Positions 26,731 to 35,949 of a stretch of DNA of 64,000 nt are shown here, piece after piece. Position 1 is the first letter of the stretch. Each line of letters begins with the position of its first letter. The notes under the pieces were generated by a model. The model was not told where the DNA came from, did no database searches, and saw only the letters and a program-made list of their open reading frames with translations. The stretch comes from Bog-473 sp963791995 (lineage in GTDB: Bacteria > Actinomycetota > Acidimicrobiia > Acidimicrobiales > RAAP-2), in contig CAWBUQ010000019.1 in NCBI GenBank assembly GCA_963791995.1, positions 124,001-188,000 on the forward strand. The letters are read 5' to 3'. Both the position numbers and the translations under genes were made by a program.

Positions 26731-27447
26731 GTGACGACTTCGACCAAGCGAGTGGCGGTGCTCGCTCCAATGCAGCCCGAACTCAAGGCGGTCGTGAAGT
26801 CGTTCGGGCTGATACCGACGTCCGACGACGCCGTCTTCTCGCATGCCGGCACCGTGGGTGCGTGGTCGGTCGGCGCGCTCGTCACCGGCATGGGTCCCGC
26901 GTTGAGCCGAGAGGCCACAGAGCGGGCGCTCGCCACCGGACCCGTCGACCACGTCATGGTGATCGGGATCGCGGGAGGCCTGGACCCAGCGCTGCCCGTG
27001 GGATCGCTCATGGTGCCGAGCTGCGTGCAGCTGTACCCCGACGGGCCGCAATTCAACACCCACCCCTTGCCCCCTCGTCGCGCCGAGGGAGGGCTCATGA
27101 CCACCGACGGTCTCTTCGACGACGACGACGTCTGGAAGCCGATCCTGGCGCGCGGGTTCGGCGCGGTCGACATGGAGGCTGCGGGGGTGGCCGAAGTCTG
27201 CGAAGAGCGCGGCGTCGAGTGGTCGGTCTACCGAGGTATCAGCGACCGGCCCGACGAGCACATCGTCGACCAGGCGGTCTTCGGGCTGAGCAAGCCTGAT
27301 GGCTCGGCCGATGCCGTCGCGGTGGCCAAGTACCTGGCGCGTGACCCCCGGCGAGCCAAGGAGTTGGCCCATCTCAACAAGTGCATGCAGGCGGCAGCCT
27401 CGCTCGCGGCCGACGCCGCGCGCGACGACCTCCACGCCACCGCCTAA
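26731..27447 (+). CDS. Nucleoside phosphorylase / MTA-SAH nucleosidase family protein
   Basis: A 238-residue PNP/UDP-phosphorylase-fold protein. It begins RVAVLAPMQPELKAVVKSFG, with the strand MVIGIAGGLDPALPVGSLMV (the G-x-A-G-x-x-D/N phosphate/base region). FGAVDMEAAGVAEVCEERGV holds the family's ribose-binding Met-Glu and catalytic-Asp neighbourhood, and RGISDRPDEH follows. It probably cleaves a purine nucleoside or methylthioadenosine. The stop overlaps the convergent KdpD-like stop by four bases. Confidence 0.8.
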   Translation: MTTSTKRVAVLAPMQPELKAVVKSFGLIPTSDDAVFSHAGTVGAWSVGALVTGMGPALSREATERALATGPVDHVMVIGIAGGLDPALPVGSLMVPSCVQLYPDGPQFNTHPLPPRRAEGGLMTTDGLFDDDDVWKPILARGFGAVDMEAAGVAEVCEERGVEWSVYRGISDRPDEHIVDQAVFGLSKPDGSADAVAVAKYLARDPRRAKELAHLNKCMQAAASLAADAARDDLHATA

Positions 27448-28589
27448 CCGTCGTCCTCGGCGGGCGGGCGACCGTTCGCGACGTCGCGGCGGGCTATGAC
27501 GTGCACGTCGATGTCGTTCTCCGACGCCATACGCAGGAGCTGCTGAATAACCGATCCCCGGGTGATCGATTGCCACCGTGTCAGACGGGAGGTACCGACG
27601 ACGAGCTGGGTGATCTGCTGCTCGACGGCGGCGGCAAAGATTGTCTTGGCCACGTCGTCGCCTTCGACGCGCTGCCAAGTACCACCGACCGCCGCCGCCA
27701 GCTCTTCGAGCTCGGCGGTGCTCCCACCCGTGACATCGGCATCGCTCGAGACGACGTGGATCGCGACGAGCGGCGCCTTGAGCCGAGCCGCGATCCGGGC
27801 AGCTCGCCGGATCACGGACGCGTTGCCCGGCGCGCCCGTGACAGCGACCATGATGCGCTCGGTCGTCTCCCACAGCTCGCCCGCGACACCCTTGGAGCGC
27901 AGGTACTCGAGGATCTCCTCTTCCGTCTCGTCCGCCACGAAGCGCAACGACAGCTCACGCAGCGCCGCCAGGTTCTCGGCGCGGAAGAAACCGTTGAGCG
28001 CGGCGGGCACCTTCGCTTCGGGGTAGATATTGCCGTGCAGCATGCGGCGGCGGAGCTGGTCGGCCGATGAGTCGATCAGCTCGATCTGGTCCGCCTTGCG
28101 CACCACCCAGTCGGGCACCCGCTCGCGCACGCCGACACCGGTGATCCGCTCGACCGCGTCAGCCAGCGACTCAATGTGCTGGATGTTGACCGTGGAGATC
28201 ACCGCAATGCCGGCCTCGAGGATCTCGAGGACGTCCTCCCAACGCTTCTCGTGCCGGCCCGAGCCCGGCACGTTGGTATGGGCCAGCTCGTCGATGAGCA
28301 CCACCTCGGGCTTGCGTTCCAGCACCGCGTCGAGGTCCATCTCCTCCCACTCCGCGTCGCGGTAGTGGACCTGACTGCGTGGCAAAACGGGGAGGTCTCG
28401 GATCTGCTCCATCGTGTAGGTCCGCTTGTGCGTCTCGACGTAGCCCACCACGACATCGGTACCGCGCTGGAACCGGCGCCATCCTTCGTCGAGCATCGCG
28501 CACGTCTTGCCGACGCCGGCCGCCGCGCCCAGATAGACGCGGAAGCGCCCGGTCGGCCTGACTCCCTCGTCGTCACCCGGTGAACTCAT
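27444..28589 (-). CDS. KdpD N-terminal sensor module with USP domain (split KdpD)
   Basis: A 381-residue protein equal to the cytoplasmic N-terminal half of KdpD. Walker A is LGAAAGVGKTCAMLDEGWRR. VVGYVETHKR, VLIDELAHTNVPGSGRHEKR (Walker B) and WEDVLEILEAGIAVISTVNI follow, as in canonical KdpD. The last ~135 residues are a universal-stress-protein-like domain (RIMVAVTGAPGNASVIRRAA, then VVGTSRLTRWQSITRGSVIQ). There are no transmembrane helices or kinase domain; these are coded divergently at 28667. It probably senses K+ or c-di-AMP and acts on the kinase in trans. Confidence 0.88.
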   Translation of the reverse strand: MSSPGDDEGVRPTGRFRVYLGAAAGVGKTCAMLDEGWRRFQRGTDVVVGYVETHKRTYTMEQIRDLPVLPRSQVHYRDAEWEEMDLDAVLERKPEVVLIDELAHTNVPGSGRHEKRWEDVLEILEAGIAVISTVNIQHIESLADAVERITGVGVRERVPDWVVRKADQIELIDSSADQLRRRMLHGNIYPEAKVPAALNGFFRAENLAALRELSLRFVADETEEEILEYLRSKGVAGELWETTERIMVAVTGAPGNASVIRRAARIAARLKAPLVAIHVVSSDADVTGGSTAELEELAAAVGGTWQRVEGDDVAKTIFAAAVEQQITQLVVGTSRLTRWQSITRGSVIQQLLRMASENDIDVHVIARRDVANGRPPAEDDG

Positions 28590-28666
28590 GTCTTCCTCGG
28601 CTCGCTTGGATACCCAATTACGTCTGTACACTCGAATGCCGACACTTCGTCGGCCAACGGGAAGCT

Positions 28667-30227
28667 GTGACGGACGTGATGAAAGGCAGCCTGGCTCCGA
28701 GGGGAACGTACCAGCGCTCGGTCCTGGGCGTCGTTGCGACGCTTGCCGGCCTCGCCATCCTGCTCGCCATCCTGCTCCCCTTCCGCCCCCATCTCAGCAT
28801 CGCCATGCCGGCATTGCTGTTCGTCGTACCCGCGGTGGTCGGCACCGTCATCGGCGGGTTCTGGCCGGGCGCCGTCGGCGCCGTTGCGGGCTTCGTGGTC
28901 TACGACTGGTTCTTCCTTCCGCCCTACGACACGTTCACCGTCCGTTCGCCCCAGGAATTGGATCACGCTGGGGGTCTACGTCGCGGTCGTACTCATCGTG
29001 GCCCAAGTAGTGGCGCAGCTCCGGCGCCTTCGCCAGGAGGCGGACCGCCGGGCCGCGGAGGCGAGACGTCTCTACGGGCTGTCGCAGGCGCTGATCGGTG
29101 ACGTGCCACTCCCGGCACTGTTGACGCAGATCGTCGAGAGCGTCCAAGGGGTCTTCACGCCGCGCTGGACGGCGCTCGTGTTGCCCGCGGGCGGACGCGA
29201 CGCGCTCGGACCGGGCGAGGTATTGCAAGTGGCAGCGACCGCAGGTGAGCCACTCAGCGCCGCTGAGGCGGCATCGGTCACTGGGGGCGGCGGTCACGCC
29301 GTCTCCCTCGGGCTCGAAGGAGGGCCTGCACCACACCGCGTCTCGGTGGCCCTCGCGGTCAGTCATCGCGCCGTCGGTTTGCTCGTCCTCCAAGATGTCG
29401 CGCTGGCCGAGGGGGGCCGCAACCTGCTGGGCACCTTCGCCAACCAGGCGGCGCTGGCGCTGGACCGGTCGCAGTTGCACGAGCAAGTGCTGCGCACGAG
29501 GCTTCTCGAGGAGATCGACCGCTGGCGTAACGCGCTCCTCGGCGCGGCCTCCCACGACCTGCGCACCCCCCTCGCCTCCATCAAGACGGCGGTGTCAAGC
29601 CTTCGCCAGCCGGGCGCGCGTCTCGCGGATGCTGACCAGGCCGAGCTACTCGAGCTGATTGAGCTGCAGGCGGACCGACTGGCCCGCCTGGTGACCAATC
29701 TGCTCGACATGACCCGCATCGAGTCCGGCGCGCTCGAGCTTCGGCCGAGTTTCATCACGTTCGACGAGCTCGTCGCGGAAGCTCTGGCGGCCCTTGGTGG
29801 CCTCCTTTCGCCGGACCGCGTCGTCGCGGACGCACCCGACGACCTGCCCCTCCTGCACATCGACCACGTGCTGATCAGCCAGGTGCTCGCGAACGTGCTC
29901 GAGAACGCGGGACGCCTCGCGCCCGAGCACACCGTCATCGAGGTCACGGCCCGCCCCTGGTCATCGGACACCATCACGGGCTCCACCTCCCAGGTTGAGA
30001 TCGCGGTGAAAGACGAGGGGCCCGGCGTGCCTCGCGAGGATCGTGAACGCGTGTTCGAGATGTTCAGCCAGATGGGGGGCGGCGGCAGGGCCGGCTTGGG
30101 GCTTGCCATCGCCAAAGCCTTTGTCGAGGCGCATGGGGGTCTCATCTGGATCGATCCGGACGTTGCCCGTGGCACGCGAATCATCTTCACCGTTCCGTGC
30201 GAGGCCGTCGTGCCCGCGCCGGCCTGA
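28667..30227 (+). CDS. KdpD-type histidine kinase, DUF4118-GAF-HisKA-HATPase (one frameshift)
   Basis: The membrane and kinase half of a split KdpD, about 519 residues. Helices at the N-terminus (VVATLAGLAILLAILLPF, VGTVIGGFWPGAVGAVAGFV) lead to the DUF4118 motif VYDWFFLPPYDTFTV. After a one-base slip near 28955 come a last helix, a GAF domain, HisKA with the phospho-acceptor His (GAASHDLRTPLASIKTAVSS) and the ATPase (LANVLENAGRLAPEHT as N-box, VKDEGPGVPREDRERVFEMF, GLGLAIAKAFVEAHGG). It should phosphorylate KdpE, nine bases downstream. A GTG at 28667 or an ATG at 28679 is the start. Confidence 0.87.
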
Positions 30228-30235
30228 GCGCAAAA

Positions 30236-30946
30236 ATGATCAAGGTGCTCGTGGTCGACGACGACCCCTCCCTGCTCAAGGCCCTGCGAATCGGGCTGAC
30301 GGCGCGCGGCGACGAGGTCCTCACCGCGCGAACCGGGACCGATGCGGTGAACCAGGTCGCGCTCGGGGTGCCCGATCTGGTGATCCTCGACCTCGGACTG
30401 CCTGATCTCGATGGTGTTGAGGTGTGCCGGCGAATCCGGGAGTTCTCGAAGGTACCCATCCTGGTGCTCTCGGCCTACGGCGACGAGCGGCGCAAGGTCG
30501 AAGCACTCGATTCGGGCGCGGACGACTTCGTCACAAAGCCATTCGGTATGGCCGAGCTCGAGGCGCGTCTGCGTGTGGCCCTTCGCCACGGCGTGGCCGC
30601 CCGTGGCGAAGGAGGCTACGGAGCTCAGGTCCTGCGGGTGGGCGAGTTGGAGATCGACGTGGTCCACCATATGGCGGCCTTCCGCGGTAACGCGCTGCAC
30701 CTCACCGCTCGCGAGTTCGAGCTGCTTGCCTACCTGGCGCGCCACGCCGGGAAGGTCTGCACGCACCACATGATCCTGAAGGACGTGTGGGGAGCGGGTT
30801 ACGGCGCCGAGTCCAACTATGTGCGGGTCTACACCCACCGATTGCGCAAGAAGCTCGGGGACGACGACGGTCACATCCTTCGAAACATTCCGGGCGTCGG
30901 CTACCAACTCATGCCGGACGCTCAATCGCGGTCGTCGAACGAGTAG
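30236..30946 (+). CDS. kdpE: KdpE response regulator
   Basis: A 236-residue OmpR-family regulator. The receiver domain has the acidic pair VLVVDDDPSLL, the phospho-Asp in LVILDLGLPDLDGVEV, the switch Ser in ILVLSAYGDE and Lys in DFVTKPFGMAE. The winged-helix DNA-binding domain has LTAREFELLAYLARHAGKVC and YVRVYTHRLRKKLGDDDGHI. It activates kdp transcription when K+ is low. The start lies eight bases after the kinase stop. The 3' end overlaps the convergent OB-fold gene by 25 bp. Confidence 0.93.
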   Translation: MIKVLVVDDDPSLLKALRIGLTARGDEVLTARTGTDAVNQVALGVPDLVILDLGLPDLDGVEVCRRIREFSKVPILVLSAYGDERRKVEALDSGADDFVTKPFGMAELEARLRVALRHGVAARGEGGYGAQVLRVGELEIDVVHHMAAFRGNALHLTAREFELLAYLARHAGKVCTHHMILKDVWGAGYGAESNYVRVYTHRLRKKLGDDDGHILRNIPGVGYQLMPDAQSRSSNE

Positions 30947-31191
30947 ACCGGGTTGAGCATGACGAGCGCGCCGCCGCTGAGTCCGGGGGTGCCCTCAGCG
31001 GTGATGCGGTGTCCCGGCGCCATGCGCTGCACCCCCGAACGTCCCATGAAACGCAGGACGGGCATGCCAGTGCCGTCGTCGACCTCGACGTCGGTCGCCA
31101 CCCAGGGTCGCTCGTAGGCGGTCACCGACGTGATCCTGCCCCGCACCGTCGTCCGCTGTCTCGGGACAGCGGACGAAATATCCCGGGTCAC
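30922..31191 (-). CDS. OB-fold protein at the end of the kdp operon
   Basis: An 89-residue protein. VRGRITSVTAYERPWVATDV and GMPVLRFMGRSGVQRMAPGH look like the first strands of an OB-fold nucleic-acid-binding domain. The pattern resembles the tRNA_anti/RecG-wedge type. The GTG start overlaps the kdpC stop by four bases (GTGA), so it belongs to the kdp transcript. The 3' end overlaps kdpE on the other strand. No function in K+ transport is known to me. Confidence 0.65.
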   Translation of the reverse strand: MTRDISSAVPRQRTTVRGRITSVTAYERPWVATDVEVDDGTGMPVLRFMGRSGVQRMAPGHRITAEGTPGLSGGALVMLNPVYSFDDRD

Positions 31192-31841
31192 GTCGACGTG
31201 AGTTTGGCGAGCGCCTCGTTCAGCTGTAGCACGTTCACGAAGGGGGACCCCAGGAAGCCCAACGGCATGCCCTGCGTGTTTTGGTCGATGAGGGTCCGCA
31301 ACCGGGAGGGCGCGATGTGCGTCGCCCTCGCGACCATCGGGATCTCAGCGAACGCGTCCTGCGGAGTGATGTCGGGGTCCAGACCGCTTCCCGACGTGGT
31401 CACCAGGTCGGGCGTGGGGTCGACACCCCGCGACTTCCAATATGCGACCAGCTTCTGGGTGTTCTGCAGGAGGGTCTTCGAGCGCGGCCCGAGGTTGGTC
31501 GTCGAGGACTCGCCGGGGTTCAGCACATTTGGCTTGCCCGGAATGTTGTTGGCCTCCAGCGGGTTGTCCCCCCCTGCCGCGACCGGACTCGACGACCCGG
31601 CATAAGGCCCAAGGTTGTCTGGACGCCCCTGGAACACACAACTGCCCAGGGGATGACCGGGGCAGCGAGTCTGCGACCAGTCCTGGCCGATGAGCCTCGA
31701 ACCGTTCGCGGTGAGGGAGCCGTCTGCCTGACCCCGGAAGAAGGCCTGGGCGACCCCGGTTCCGGCGAACGCGTACAGGAAGCCGAAGAAGACCGTGAAG
31801 ACGACGACGGTGACGATGGAGCGACGAATGTTCGTGATCAT
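31188..31841 (-). CDS. kdpC: K+-transporting ATPase subunit KdpC
   Basis: A 217-residue single-span subunit of the KdpFABC pump, slightly longer than the ~190-residue E. coli protein. The N-terminal helix is IVTVVVFTVFFGFLYAFAGT. The extracytoplasmic domain has the family motifs GSRLIGQDWSQ, FQGRPD, then DLVTTSGSGLDPDITPQDAF and a C-terminal VNVLQLNEALAKL. The ATG at 31841 sits directly before the helix. It lies 13 bp after kdpB and overlaps the OB-fold gene start. Confidence 0.93.
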   Translation of the reverse strand: MITNIRRSIVTVVVFTVFFGFLYAFAGTGVAQAFFRGQADGSLTANGSRLIGQDWSQTRCPGHPLGSCVFQGRPDNLGPYAGSSSPVAAGGDNPLEANNIPGKPNVLNPGESSTTNLGPRSKTLLQNTQKLVAYWKSRGVDPTPDLVTTSGSGLDPDITPQDAFAEIPMVARATHIAPSRLRTLIDQNTQGMPLGFLGSPFVNVLQLNEALAKLTST

Positions 31842-31854
31842 GGGATCTCGCGAA

Positions 31855-33921
31855 TCAGTAGGCGTGTAGGGCGACCAGGATGAGGTCGATGAGCTTGATG
31901 AAGATGAAGGGGACGATGATTCCTCCAATGCCGTAGATCAACACGTTGCGGCGCAGGATCGCGGCAGCAGACGCCGCCCTGAACCGGACGCCCCGAAGCG
32001 CCAACGGGATGAGCGCCACGATGACCAGGGCGTTGAAGATCACCGCCGAGAGCACCGCGCTCTCCGGACTGTGCAGTTTCATGACGTTGAGCGAGTTGAG
32101 CTGTGGGTAGGTGGTTACGAAAAGCGCCGGGATGATGGCGAAGTACTTGGCCACGTCGTTGGCAATGGAGAACGTCGTGAGCGAACCCCGGGTGATGAGC
32201 AACTGCTTGCCGATCTCGACGACGTCGATCAGCTTGGTGGGATTGGAATCGAGGTCGACCATGTTCCCGGCTTCCTTGGCCGCCGTCGTTCCCGTGTTCA
32301 TCGCTACGCCGACGTCGGCCTGTGCCAGTGCAGGCGCGTCGTTCGTGCCGTCGCCAGTCATGGCGACGAGCTTCCCGCCCTCCTGCTCGTGCCGGATCAA
32401 GTCGAGCTTTGCTTCGGGCGTCGCCTCGGCCAGGAAGTCGTCGACGCCCGCTTCCTGCGCGATGGCCGCGGCGGTGAGTGGGTTGTCGCCAGTGATCATG
32501 ACCGTGCGGATCCCCATCTGCCGCATGTCGTCGAACTTCTCGCGGATGCCGGTCTTCACCACGTCCTTGAGCTCGATCACCCCCAGGATGACCGGGCCGT
32601 CCGCCACGACCAGCGGGGTCGAGCCGGCCCGGGCGATCCGGTCGACGATCTCCTGGAGTCCGTCGGGCGGCGTGCCTCCTTGCTCGACGACCCAGTTGCG
32701 CACCGATTCTGCGGCACCCTTGCGGATCTGACGACCGTCCATGTCGAGCCCGGACATCCTGGTCGTGGCCGAGAAGGGGACGAACTGGTGCGAGCCCGAC
32801 AGCTCACGCTCACGGATGCCGAAGCGCTCCTTGGCCAGGACAACGATGGACCTGCCTTCGGGAGTCTCGTCAGCCAGCGACGCCAGCTGGGCGGCGTCGG
32901 CCACCTCCTCCTCGGTGTGCCCGTGCGCGGGGTAGAAAGCCGAAGCCATCCGGTTGCCCAGCGTGATGGTCCCAGTCTTGTCGAGCAGAAGCGTCTGCAC
33001 GTCACCCGCCGCCTCGACAGCGCGACCGCTCATAGCGAGCACGTTGCGCTGTACCAGGCGGTCCATCCCGGCGATGCCGATGGCCGAGAGGAGCGCTCCG
33101 ATCGTGGTCGGGATCAGGCAGACCAGCAGTGACACGAGGATGACGACCGACACCGTCGCTCCCGAGTAATGGCCGAACGCCTGCAGCGTGACCACCACCG
33201 GGATGAACACGATGGTGAGCACCGCGAGCAGGATGGTCAACGCGATTTCATTCGGCGTCTTCTGGCGGTTTGCACCTTCCACGAGCGTGATCATGCGGTC
33301 CAAGAAGGTGTGCCCGCGCTCGGCTGTAATGCGTACGACGATCCGGTCGGACAGTACTTTGGTACCTCCGGTGACGGCGGAGCGATCGCCTCCGGACTCG
33401 CGGATGACCGGCGCTGACTCGCCCGTAATGGCCGACTCATCGACTGACGCAATACCTTCGACGATCTCGCCATCGGAGGGGATCAGGTCACCCGCCTCGC
33501 AGACCACCAGGTCACCTTTGGCGAGATCCGAAGCCGCCACTCTTTCCTCTGTTCCGCCCGGTCCCAGGCGGCGCGCTTCGGTCTCGGCCCGCATCCGCCG
33601 CAGAGTGTCGGCCTGGGCCTTGCCGCGTCCTTCTGCCATGGCCTCGGCGAAGTTCGCGAAGATCACCGTGAGGAAGAGCCAGATAGTGATGGACCAGTCG
33701 AACTTTCCGGGATGCGCGATCGATTCAATCAGCGTCACAATGGTGCCGACGAGCACCACGAACATGACGGGATTCTTGATCTGCACCCGGGGGTCGAGCT
33801 TCTTGAAGGCGTCGATGAGCGCTCGCCCCATGACCTCCCGGTCGAAGAGGCTCCGGGAGCCGGCGACGCCGTGCGGCATGCCGCTCGGTTCTGCCTGCGT
33901 CGGTGTGGTGATTGTGGTCAT
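31855..33921 (-). CDS. kdpB: K+-transporting P-type ATPase subunit KdpB
   Basis: A 688-residue P-type ATPase. The phosphorylation motif is LLLDKTGTITLGNR, the actuator loop ITGESAPVI, the nucleotide domain has EGRSIVVLAKERFG (KdpB-specific) and the hinge is VAMTGDGTNDAPALAQADVG. Membrane helices carry IPTTIGALLSAIGIAGMDR. It hydrolyses ATP to drive K+ through KdpA. The ATG at 33921 overlaps the kdpA stop by one base (TAATG). Confidence 0.97.
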   Translation of the reverse strand: MTTITTPTQAEPSGMPHGVAGSRSLFDREVMGRALIDAFKKLDPRVQIKNPVMFVVLVGTIVTLIESIAHPGKFDWSITIWLFLTVIFANFAEAMAEGRGKAQADTLRRMRAETEARRLGPGGTEERVAASDLAKGDLVVCEAGDLIPSDGEIVEGIASVDESAITGESAPVIRESGGDRSAVTGGTKVLSDRIVVRITAERGHTFLDRMITLVEGANRQKTPNEIALTILLAVLTIVFIPVVVTLQAFGHYSGATVSVVILVSLLVCLIPTTIGALLSAIGIAGMDRLVQRNVLAMSGRAVEAAGDVQTLLLDKTGTITLGNRMASAFYPAHGHTEEEVADAAQLASLADETPEGRSIVVLAKERFGIRERELSGSHQFVPFSATTRMSGLDMDGRQIRKGAAESVRNWVVEQGGTPPDGLQEIVDRIARAGSTPLVVADGPVILGVIELKDVVKTGIREKFDDMRQMGIRTVMITGDNPLTAAAIAQEAGVDDFLAEATPEAKLDLIRHEQEGGKLVAMTGDGTNDAPALAQADVGVAMNTGTTAAKEAGNMVDLDSNPTKLIDVVEIGKQLLITRGSLTTFSIANDVAKYFAIIPALFVTTYPQLNSLNVMKLHSPESAVLSAVIFNALVIVALIPLALRGVRFRAASAAAILRRNVLIYGIGGIIVPFIFIKLIDLILVALHAY

Positions 33922-35609
33922 TAGAAGAACTTTCCGTGGCTCAGCTGCTCGACGATTGGGCCGAGCGAGACGGCGGGGAAGAAGGTGAGACCGCCGATGA
34001 TGATGATGACGCCGACGGTCAGGCCGACGAACATGCCATTGTCGGTGCGGAAGGTCCCAAGCGAGGCGGGCACAGTGTTCTTGGCCGCCAACGCACCTCC
34101 GAGCGCGAGGGCCGGGATCATGATCCCGAAGCGGCCGATCAGCATGTCGATGGCACCGATCGTGTTGTAGAAGGCCGTGTTCCCGGTCAGACCGGCCATG
34201 GCCGACCCGTTGTTGTTGCCCTGCGACGTGAGGCCATAGAGGATCTCGGAGAACCCGTGGGGACCGGCGTTGAGCGGGCCGGCCCGCCCGGCATGGAGCG
34301 ACACTGCGATGGCCGTGATCGCGAGCACGGCGACCGGCATCACTACGGCGGCCAGGCCCGCCAGCTTCACCTCCCGGGCCTGGATCTTCTTACCCAGGTA
34401 CTCGGGTGTTCGCCCGATCATGAGGCCACCGATGAACACGGCTATCACGGCGTAGATGAGAAGGGTGTAGAGACCGCTGCCCGTCCCGCCTGGTGTGACC
34501 TCACCGAGCATCATGCCGGTCATCGGGCCGAAGCCACCCATCGGGTTGTACGAGTCGGTGGAACTGTCCACGGCGCCGTCGGAGGTCTGGGTCATCGAGA
34601 CGTTGAACAGCGCGCTGGTCGTGTCGCCGAAATACGAATTCTTCCCTTCCGTGTTACCCACGGTGGAATGCACGCCCGCTGCAGCCACTGCGGGGTTGTT
34701 CTGGTGCTCGGCGTAGGAGGTGAAGCCGACCCAGGTGCCGAAGATCAGCACCATGGCGATCAACAGGGCGACGCCGTGGCGGATGCTCCCCACCATCTTG
34801 CCGAAGGTGTACGTCAGCGCGAACGGGATGGAGAGGGTCAACCAGATGTAGATGAAATTGGTGAGCGCCGTCGGGTTCTCAAGGGGATGACCCAAGTCGA
34901 CGTTGAAGAACCCGCCGCCGTTGGTCCCCAGCTGCATGATCGGCCCCATGAAGCCGGCGGGACCCCGCGCAACGCATTGAGAGACGCCGTTGATCGTGTT
35001 GTGGACGCACGCGGGGCCGGCGAGGGTCTGCACCGCGCCCGAGGCAACCATCACGATGCCGGCCAGGAAGGCGATGGGGAGGAGGATGTAGAGGCTGCAG
35101 CGAGTCATGTCGACCCAGAAGTTGCCGATGGTGGGTGAGTTGCGCCGCGAGAACCCCCGGGTCACCGCGATCGCCACCGCAATCCCCACCGCGGCGCTCA
35201 CGAACTGCTGCACGGTGAGCACACCGATCTGCGTGAAGTACGACATCGTCGTCTCGCCGCCGTAGTTCTGCCAGTTCGTGTTCGTCATGAACGAGACGAT
35301 CGTGTTGAAGTCGAGCGCCTGCGTCACACCCCCGAAATGCTGCGGGTTGAGCGGCAGCGACCCCTGGATCCGCATGAGGATGTAGCCGACGACGAGGAAG
35401 ACCCCAGAGAAGATGACGGTCGATCCGGCGTAGCGCTTCCAGGTCTGCTCCTTGTCGGGGCTGGTCCCGAGGAGCCGGTAGAACGGTCGTTCCAGCCAGG
35501 CCAGGAAGGTGACGCGGCCGTCGAAGACGGCTGCCATGTACGCGCCCAGGAACCGCCAAGCGAGAGCCAGGGTGACGATCAGGAGGACGATGGTCCAGAA
35601 GAAGCCCAC
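33921..35609 (-). CDS. kdpA: K+-transporting ATPase subunit KdpA
   Basis: A 562-residue channel-like subunit with about ten helices. A selectivity-filter region is visible as MQLGTNGGGFFNVDLGHP, and other typical pieces are FNTIVSFMTNTNWQNYGGET and GRTPEYLGKKIQAREVKLAG. It binds and conducts K+ across the membrane. The GTG at 35609 is preferred because it gives the conserved start VGFFWTIVLL and lies one base after the kdpF stop. Confidence 0.97.
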   Translation of the reverse strand: MGFFWTIVLLIVTLALAWRFLGAYMAAVFDGRVTFLAWLERPFYRLLGTSPDKEQTWKRYAGSTVIFSGVFLVVGYILMRIQGSLPLNPQHFGGVTQALDFNTIVSFMTNTNWQNYGGETTMSYFTQIGVLTVQQFVSAAVGIAVAIAVTRGFSRRNSPTIGNFWVDMTRCSLYILLPIAFLAGIVMVASGAVQTLAGPACVHNTINGVSQCVARGPAGFMGPIMQLGTNGGGFFNVDLGHPLENPTALTNFIYIWLTLSIPFALTYTFGKMVGSIRHGVALLIAMVLIFGTWVGFTSYAEHQNNPAVAAAGVHSTVGNTEGKNSYFGDTTSALFNVSMTQTSDGAVDSSTDSYNPMGGFGPMTGMMLGEVTPGGTGSGLYTLLIYAVIAVFIGGLMIGRTPEYLGKKIQAREVKLAGLAAVVMPVAVLAITAIAVSLHAGRAGPLNAGPHGFSEILYGLTSQGNNNGSAMAGLTGNTAFYNTIGAIDMLIGRFGIMIPALALGGALAAKNTVPASLGTFRTDNGMFVGLTVGVIIIIGGLTFFPAVSLGPIVEQLSHGKFF

Positions 35610-35610
35610 G

Positions 35611-35700
35611 TCAGAACCTCTCGGGCTTGAACATCGCAACGCCCAGGTAGATGAACATCACGACGGAGATGCCGAGCAGGAGCCCCTGGACCCAGGTCAT
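35611..35700 (-). CDS. kdpF: K+-transporting ATPase subunit KdpF
   Basis: A 29-residue single-helix peptide. It begins MTWVQGLLLGISVVMFIYLG and ends MFKPERF. The length, the single helix, the L-x-V/Y-L tail ending in K-P-E-R-F and the position just before kdpA identify KdpF, the small stabilising subunit of the pump. Its ATG overlaps the stop of the preceding micropeptide by four bases. Confidence 0.92.
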   Translation of the reverse strand: MTWVQGLLLGISVVMFIYLGVAMFKPERF

Positions 35701-35780
35701 ACCCGCTCCAGGCACCAAATGAGTCCCAGGAACGCCGCGACGAACGCGACGAAACCCAGGATTGCGAGGAAGTCAGCCAT
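35697..35780 (-). CDS. 27-residue membrane micropeptide upstream of kdpF
   Basis: A tiny frame starting MADFLAILGFVAFVAAFLGL and ending IWCLERV. It is a single hydrophobic helix with a basic/acidic tail. Its TGA overlaps the kdpF ATG (ATGA), which indicates translational coupling at the head of the kdp operon. An in-frame ATG at 35789 would add three residues. It resembles KdpF in size and topology but not clearly in sequence. It may be an accessory subunit or an operon leader peptide. Confidence 0.6.
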   Translation of the reverse strand: MADFLAILGFVAFVAAFLGLIWCLERV

Positions 35781-35949
35781 GCGAGCCATCGTGGCGCGAT
35801 GGTTGTCAAAGGAACGTGAACGCGAGCACCGAGAGTGTCAACAATCCGTCAATGGCCCTTCGGCACCGGCAATGCGTAATGTGAGTCGCGGCCGGGCGGA
35901 GTCAGGCTGGACTGCACTGGTCCGGCTCCTGATCGAAAGTGGGTGGAAG

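Noticed and set aside
28590..28666. Sigma-B promoter for the split KdpD gene
   Set aside because: A perfect GGGTAT occurs on the minus strand, but no GTTT-like -35 lies 14-17 bases upstream, so it is probably chance.
35781..35949. KdpE operator upstream of the kdp operon
   Set aside because: Several TTGAC-type words occur on the minus strand (one TTGACA), but no T-rich KdpE-like box or convincing -10 pair could be fixed.
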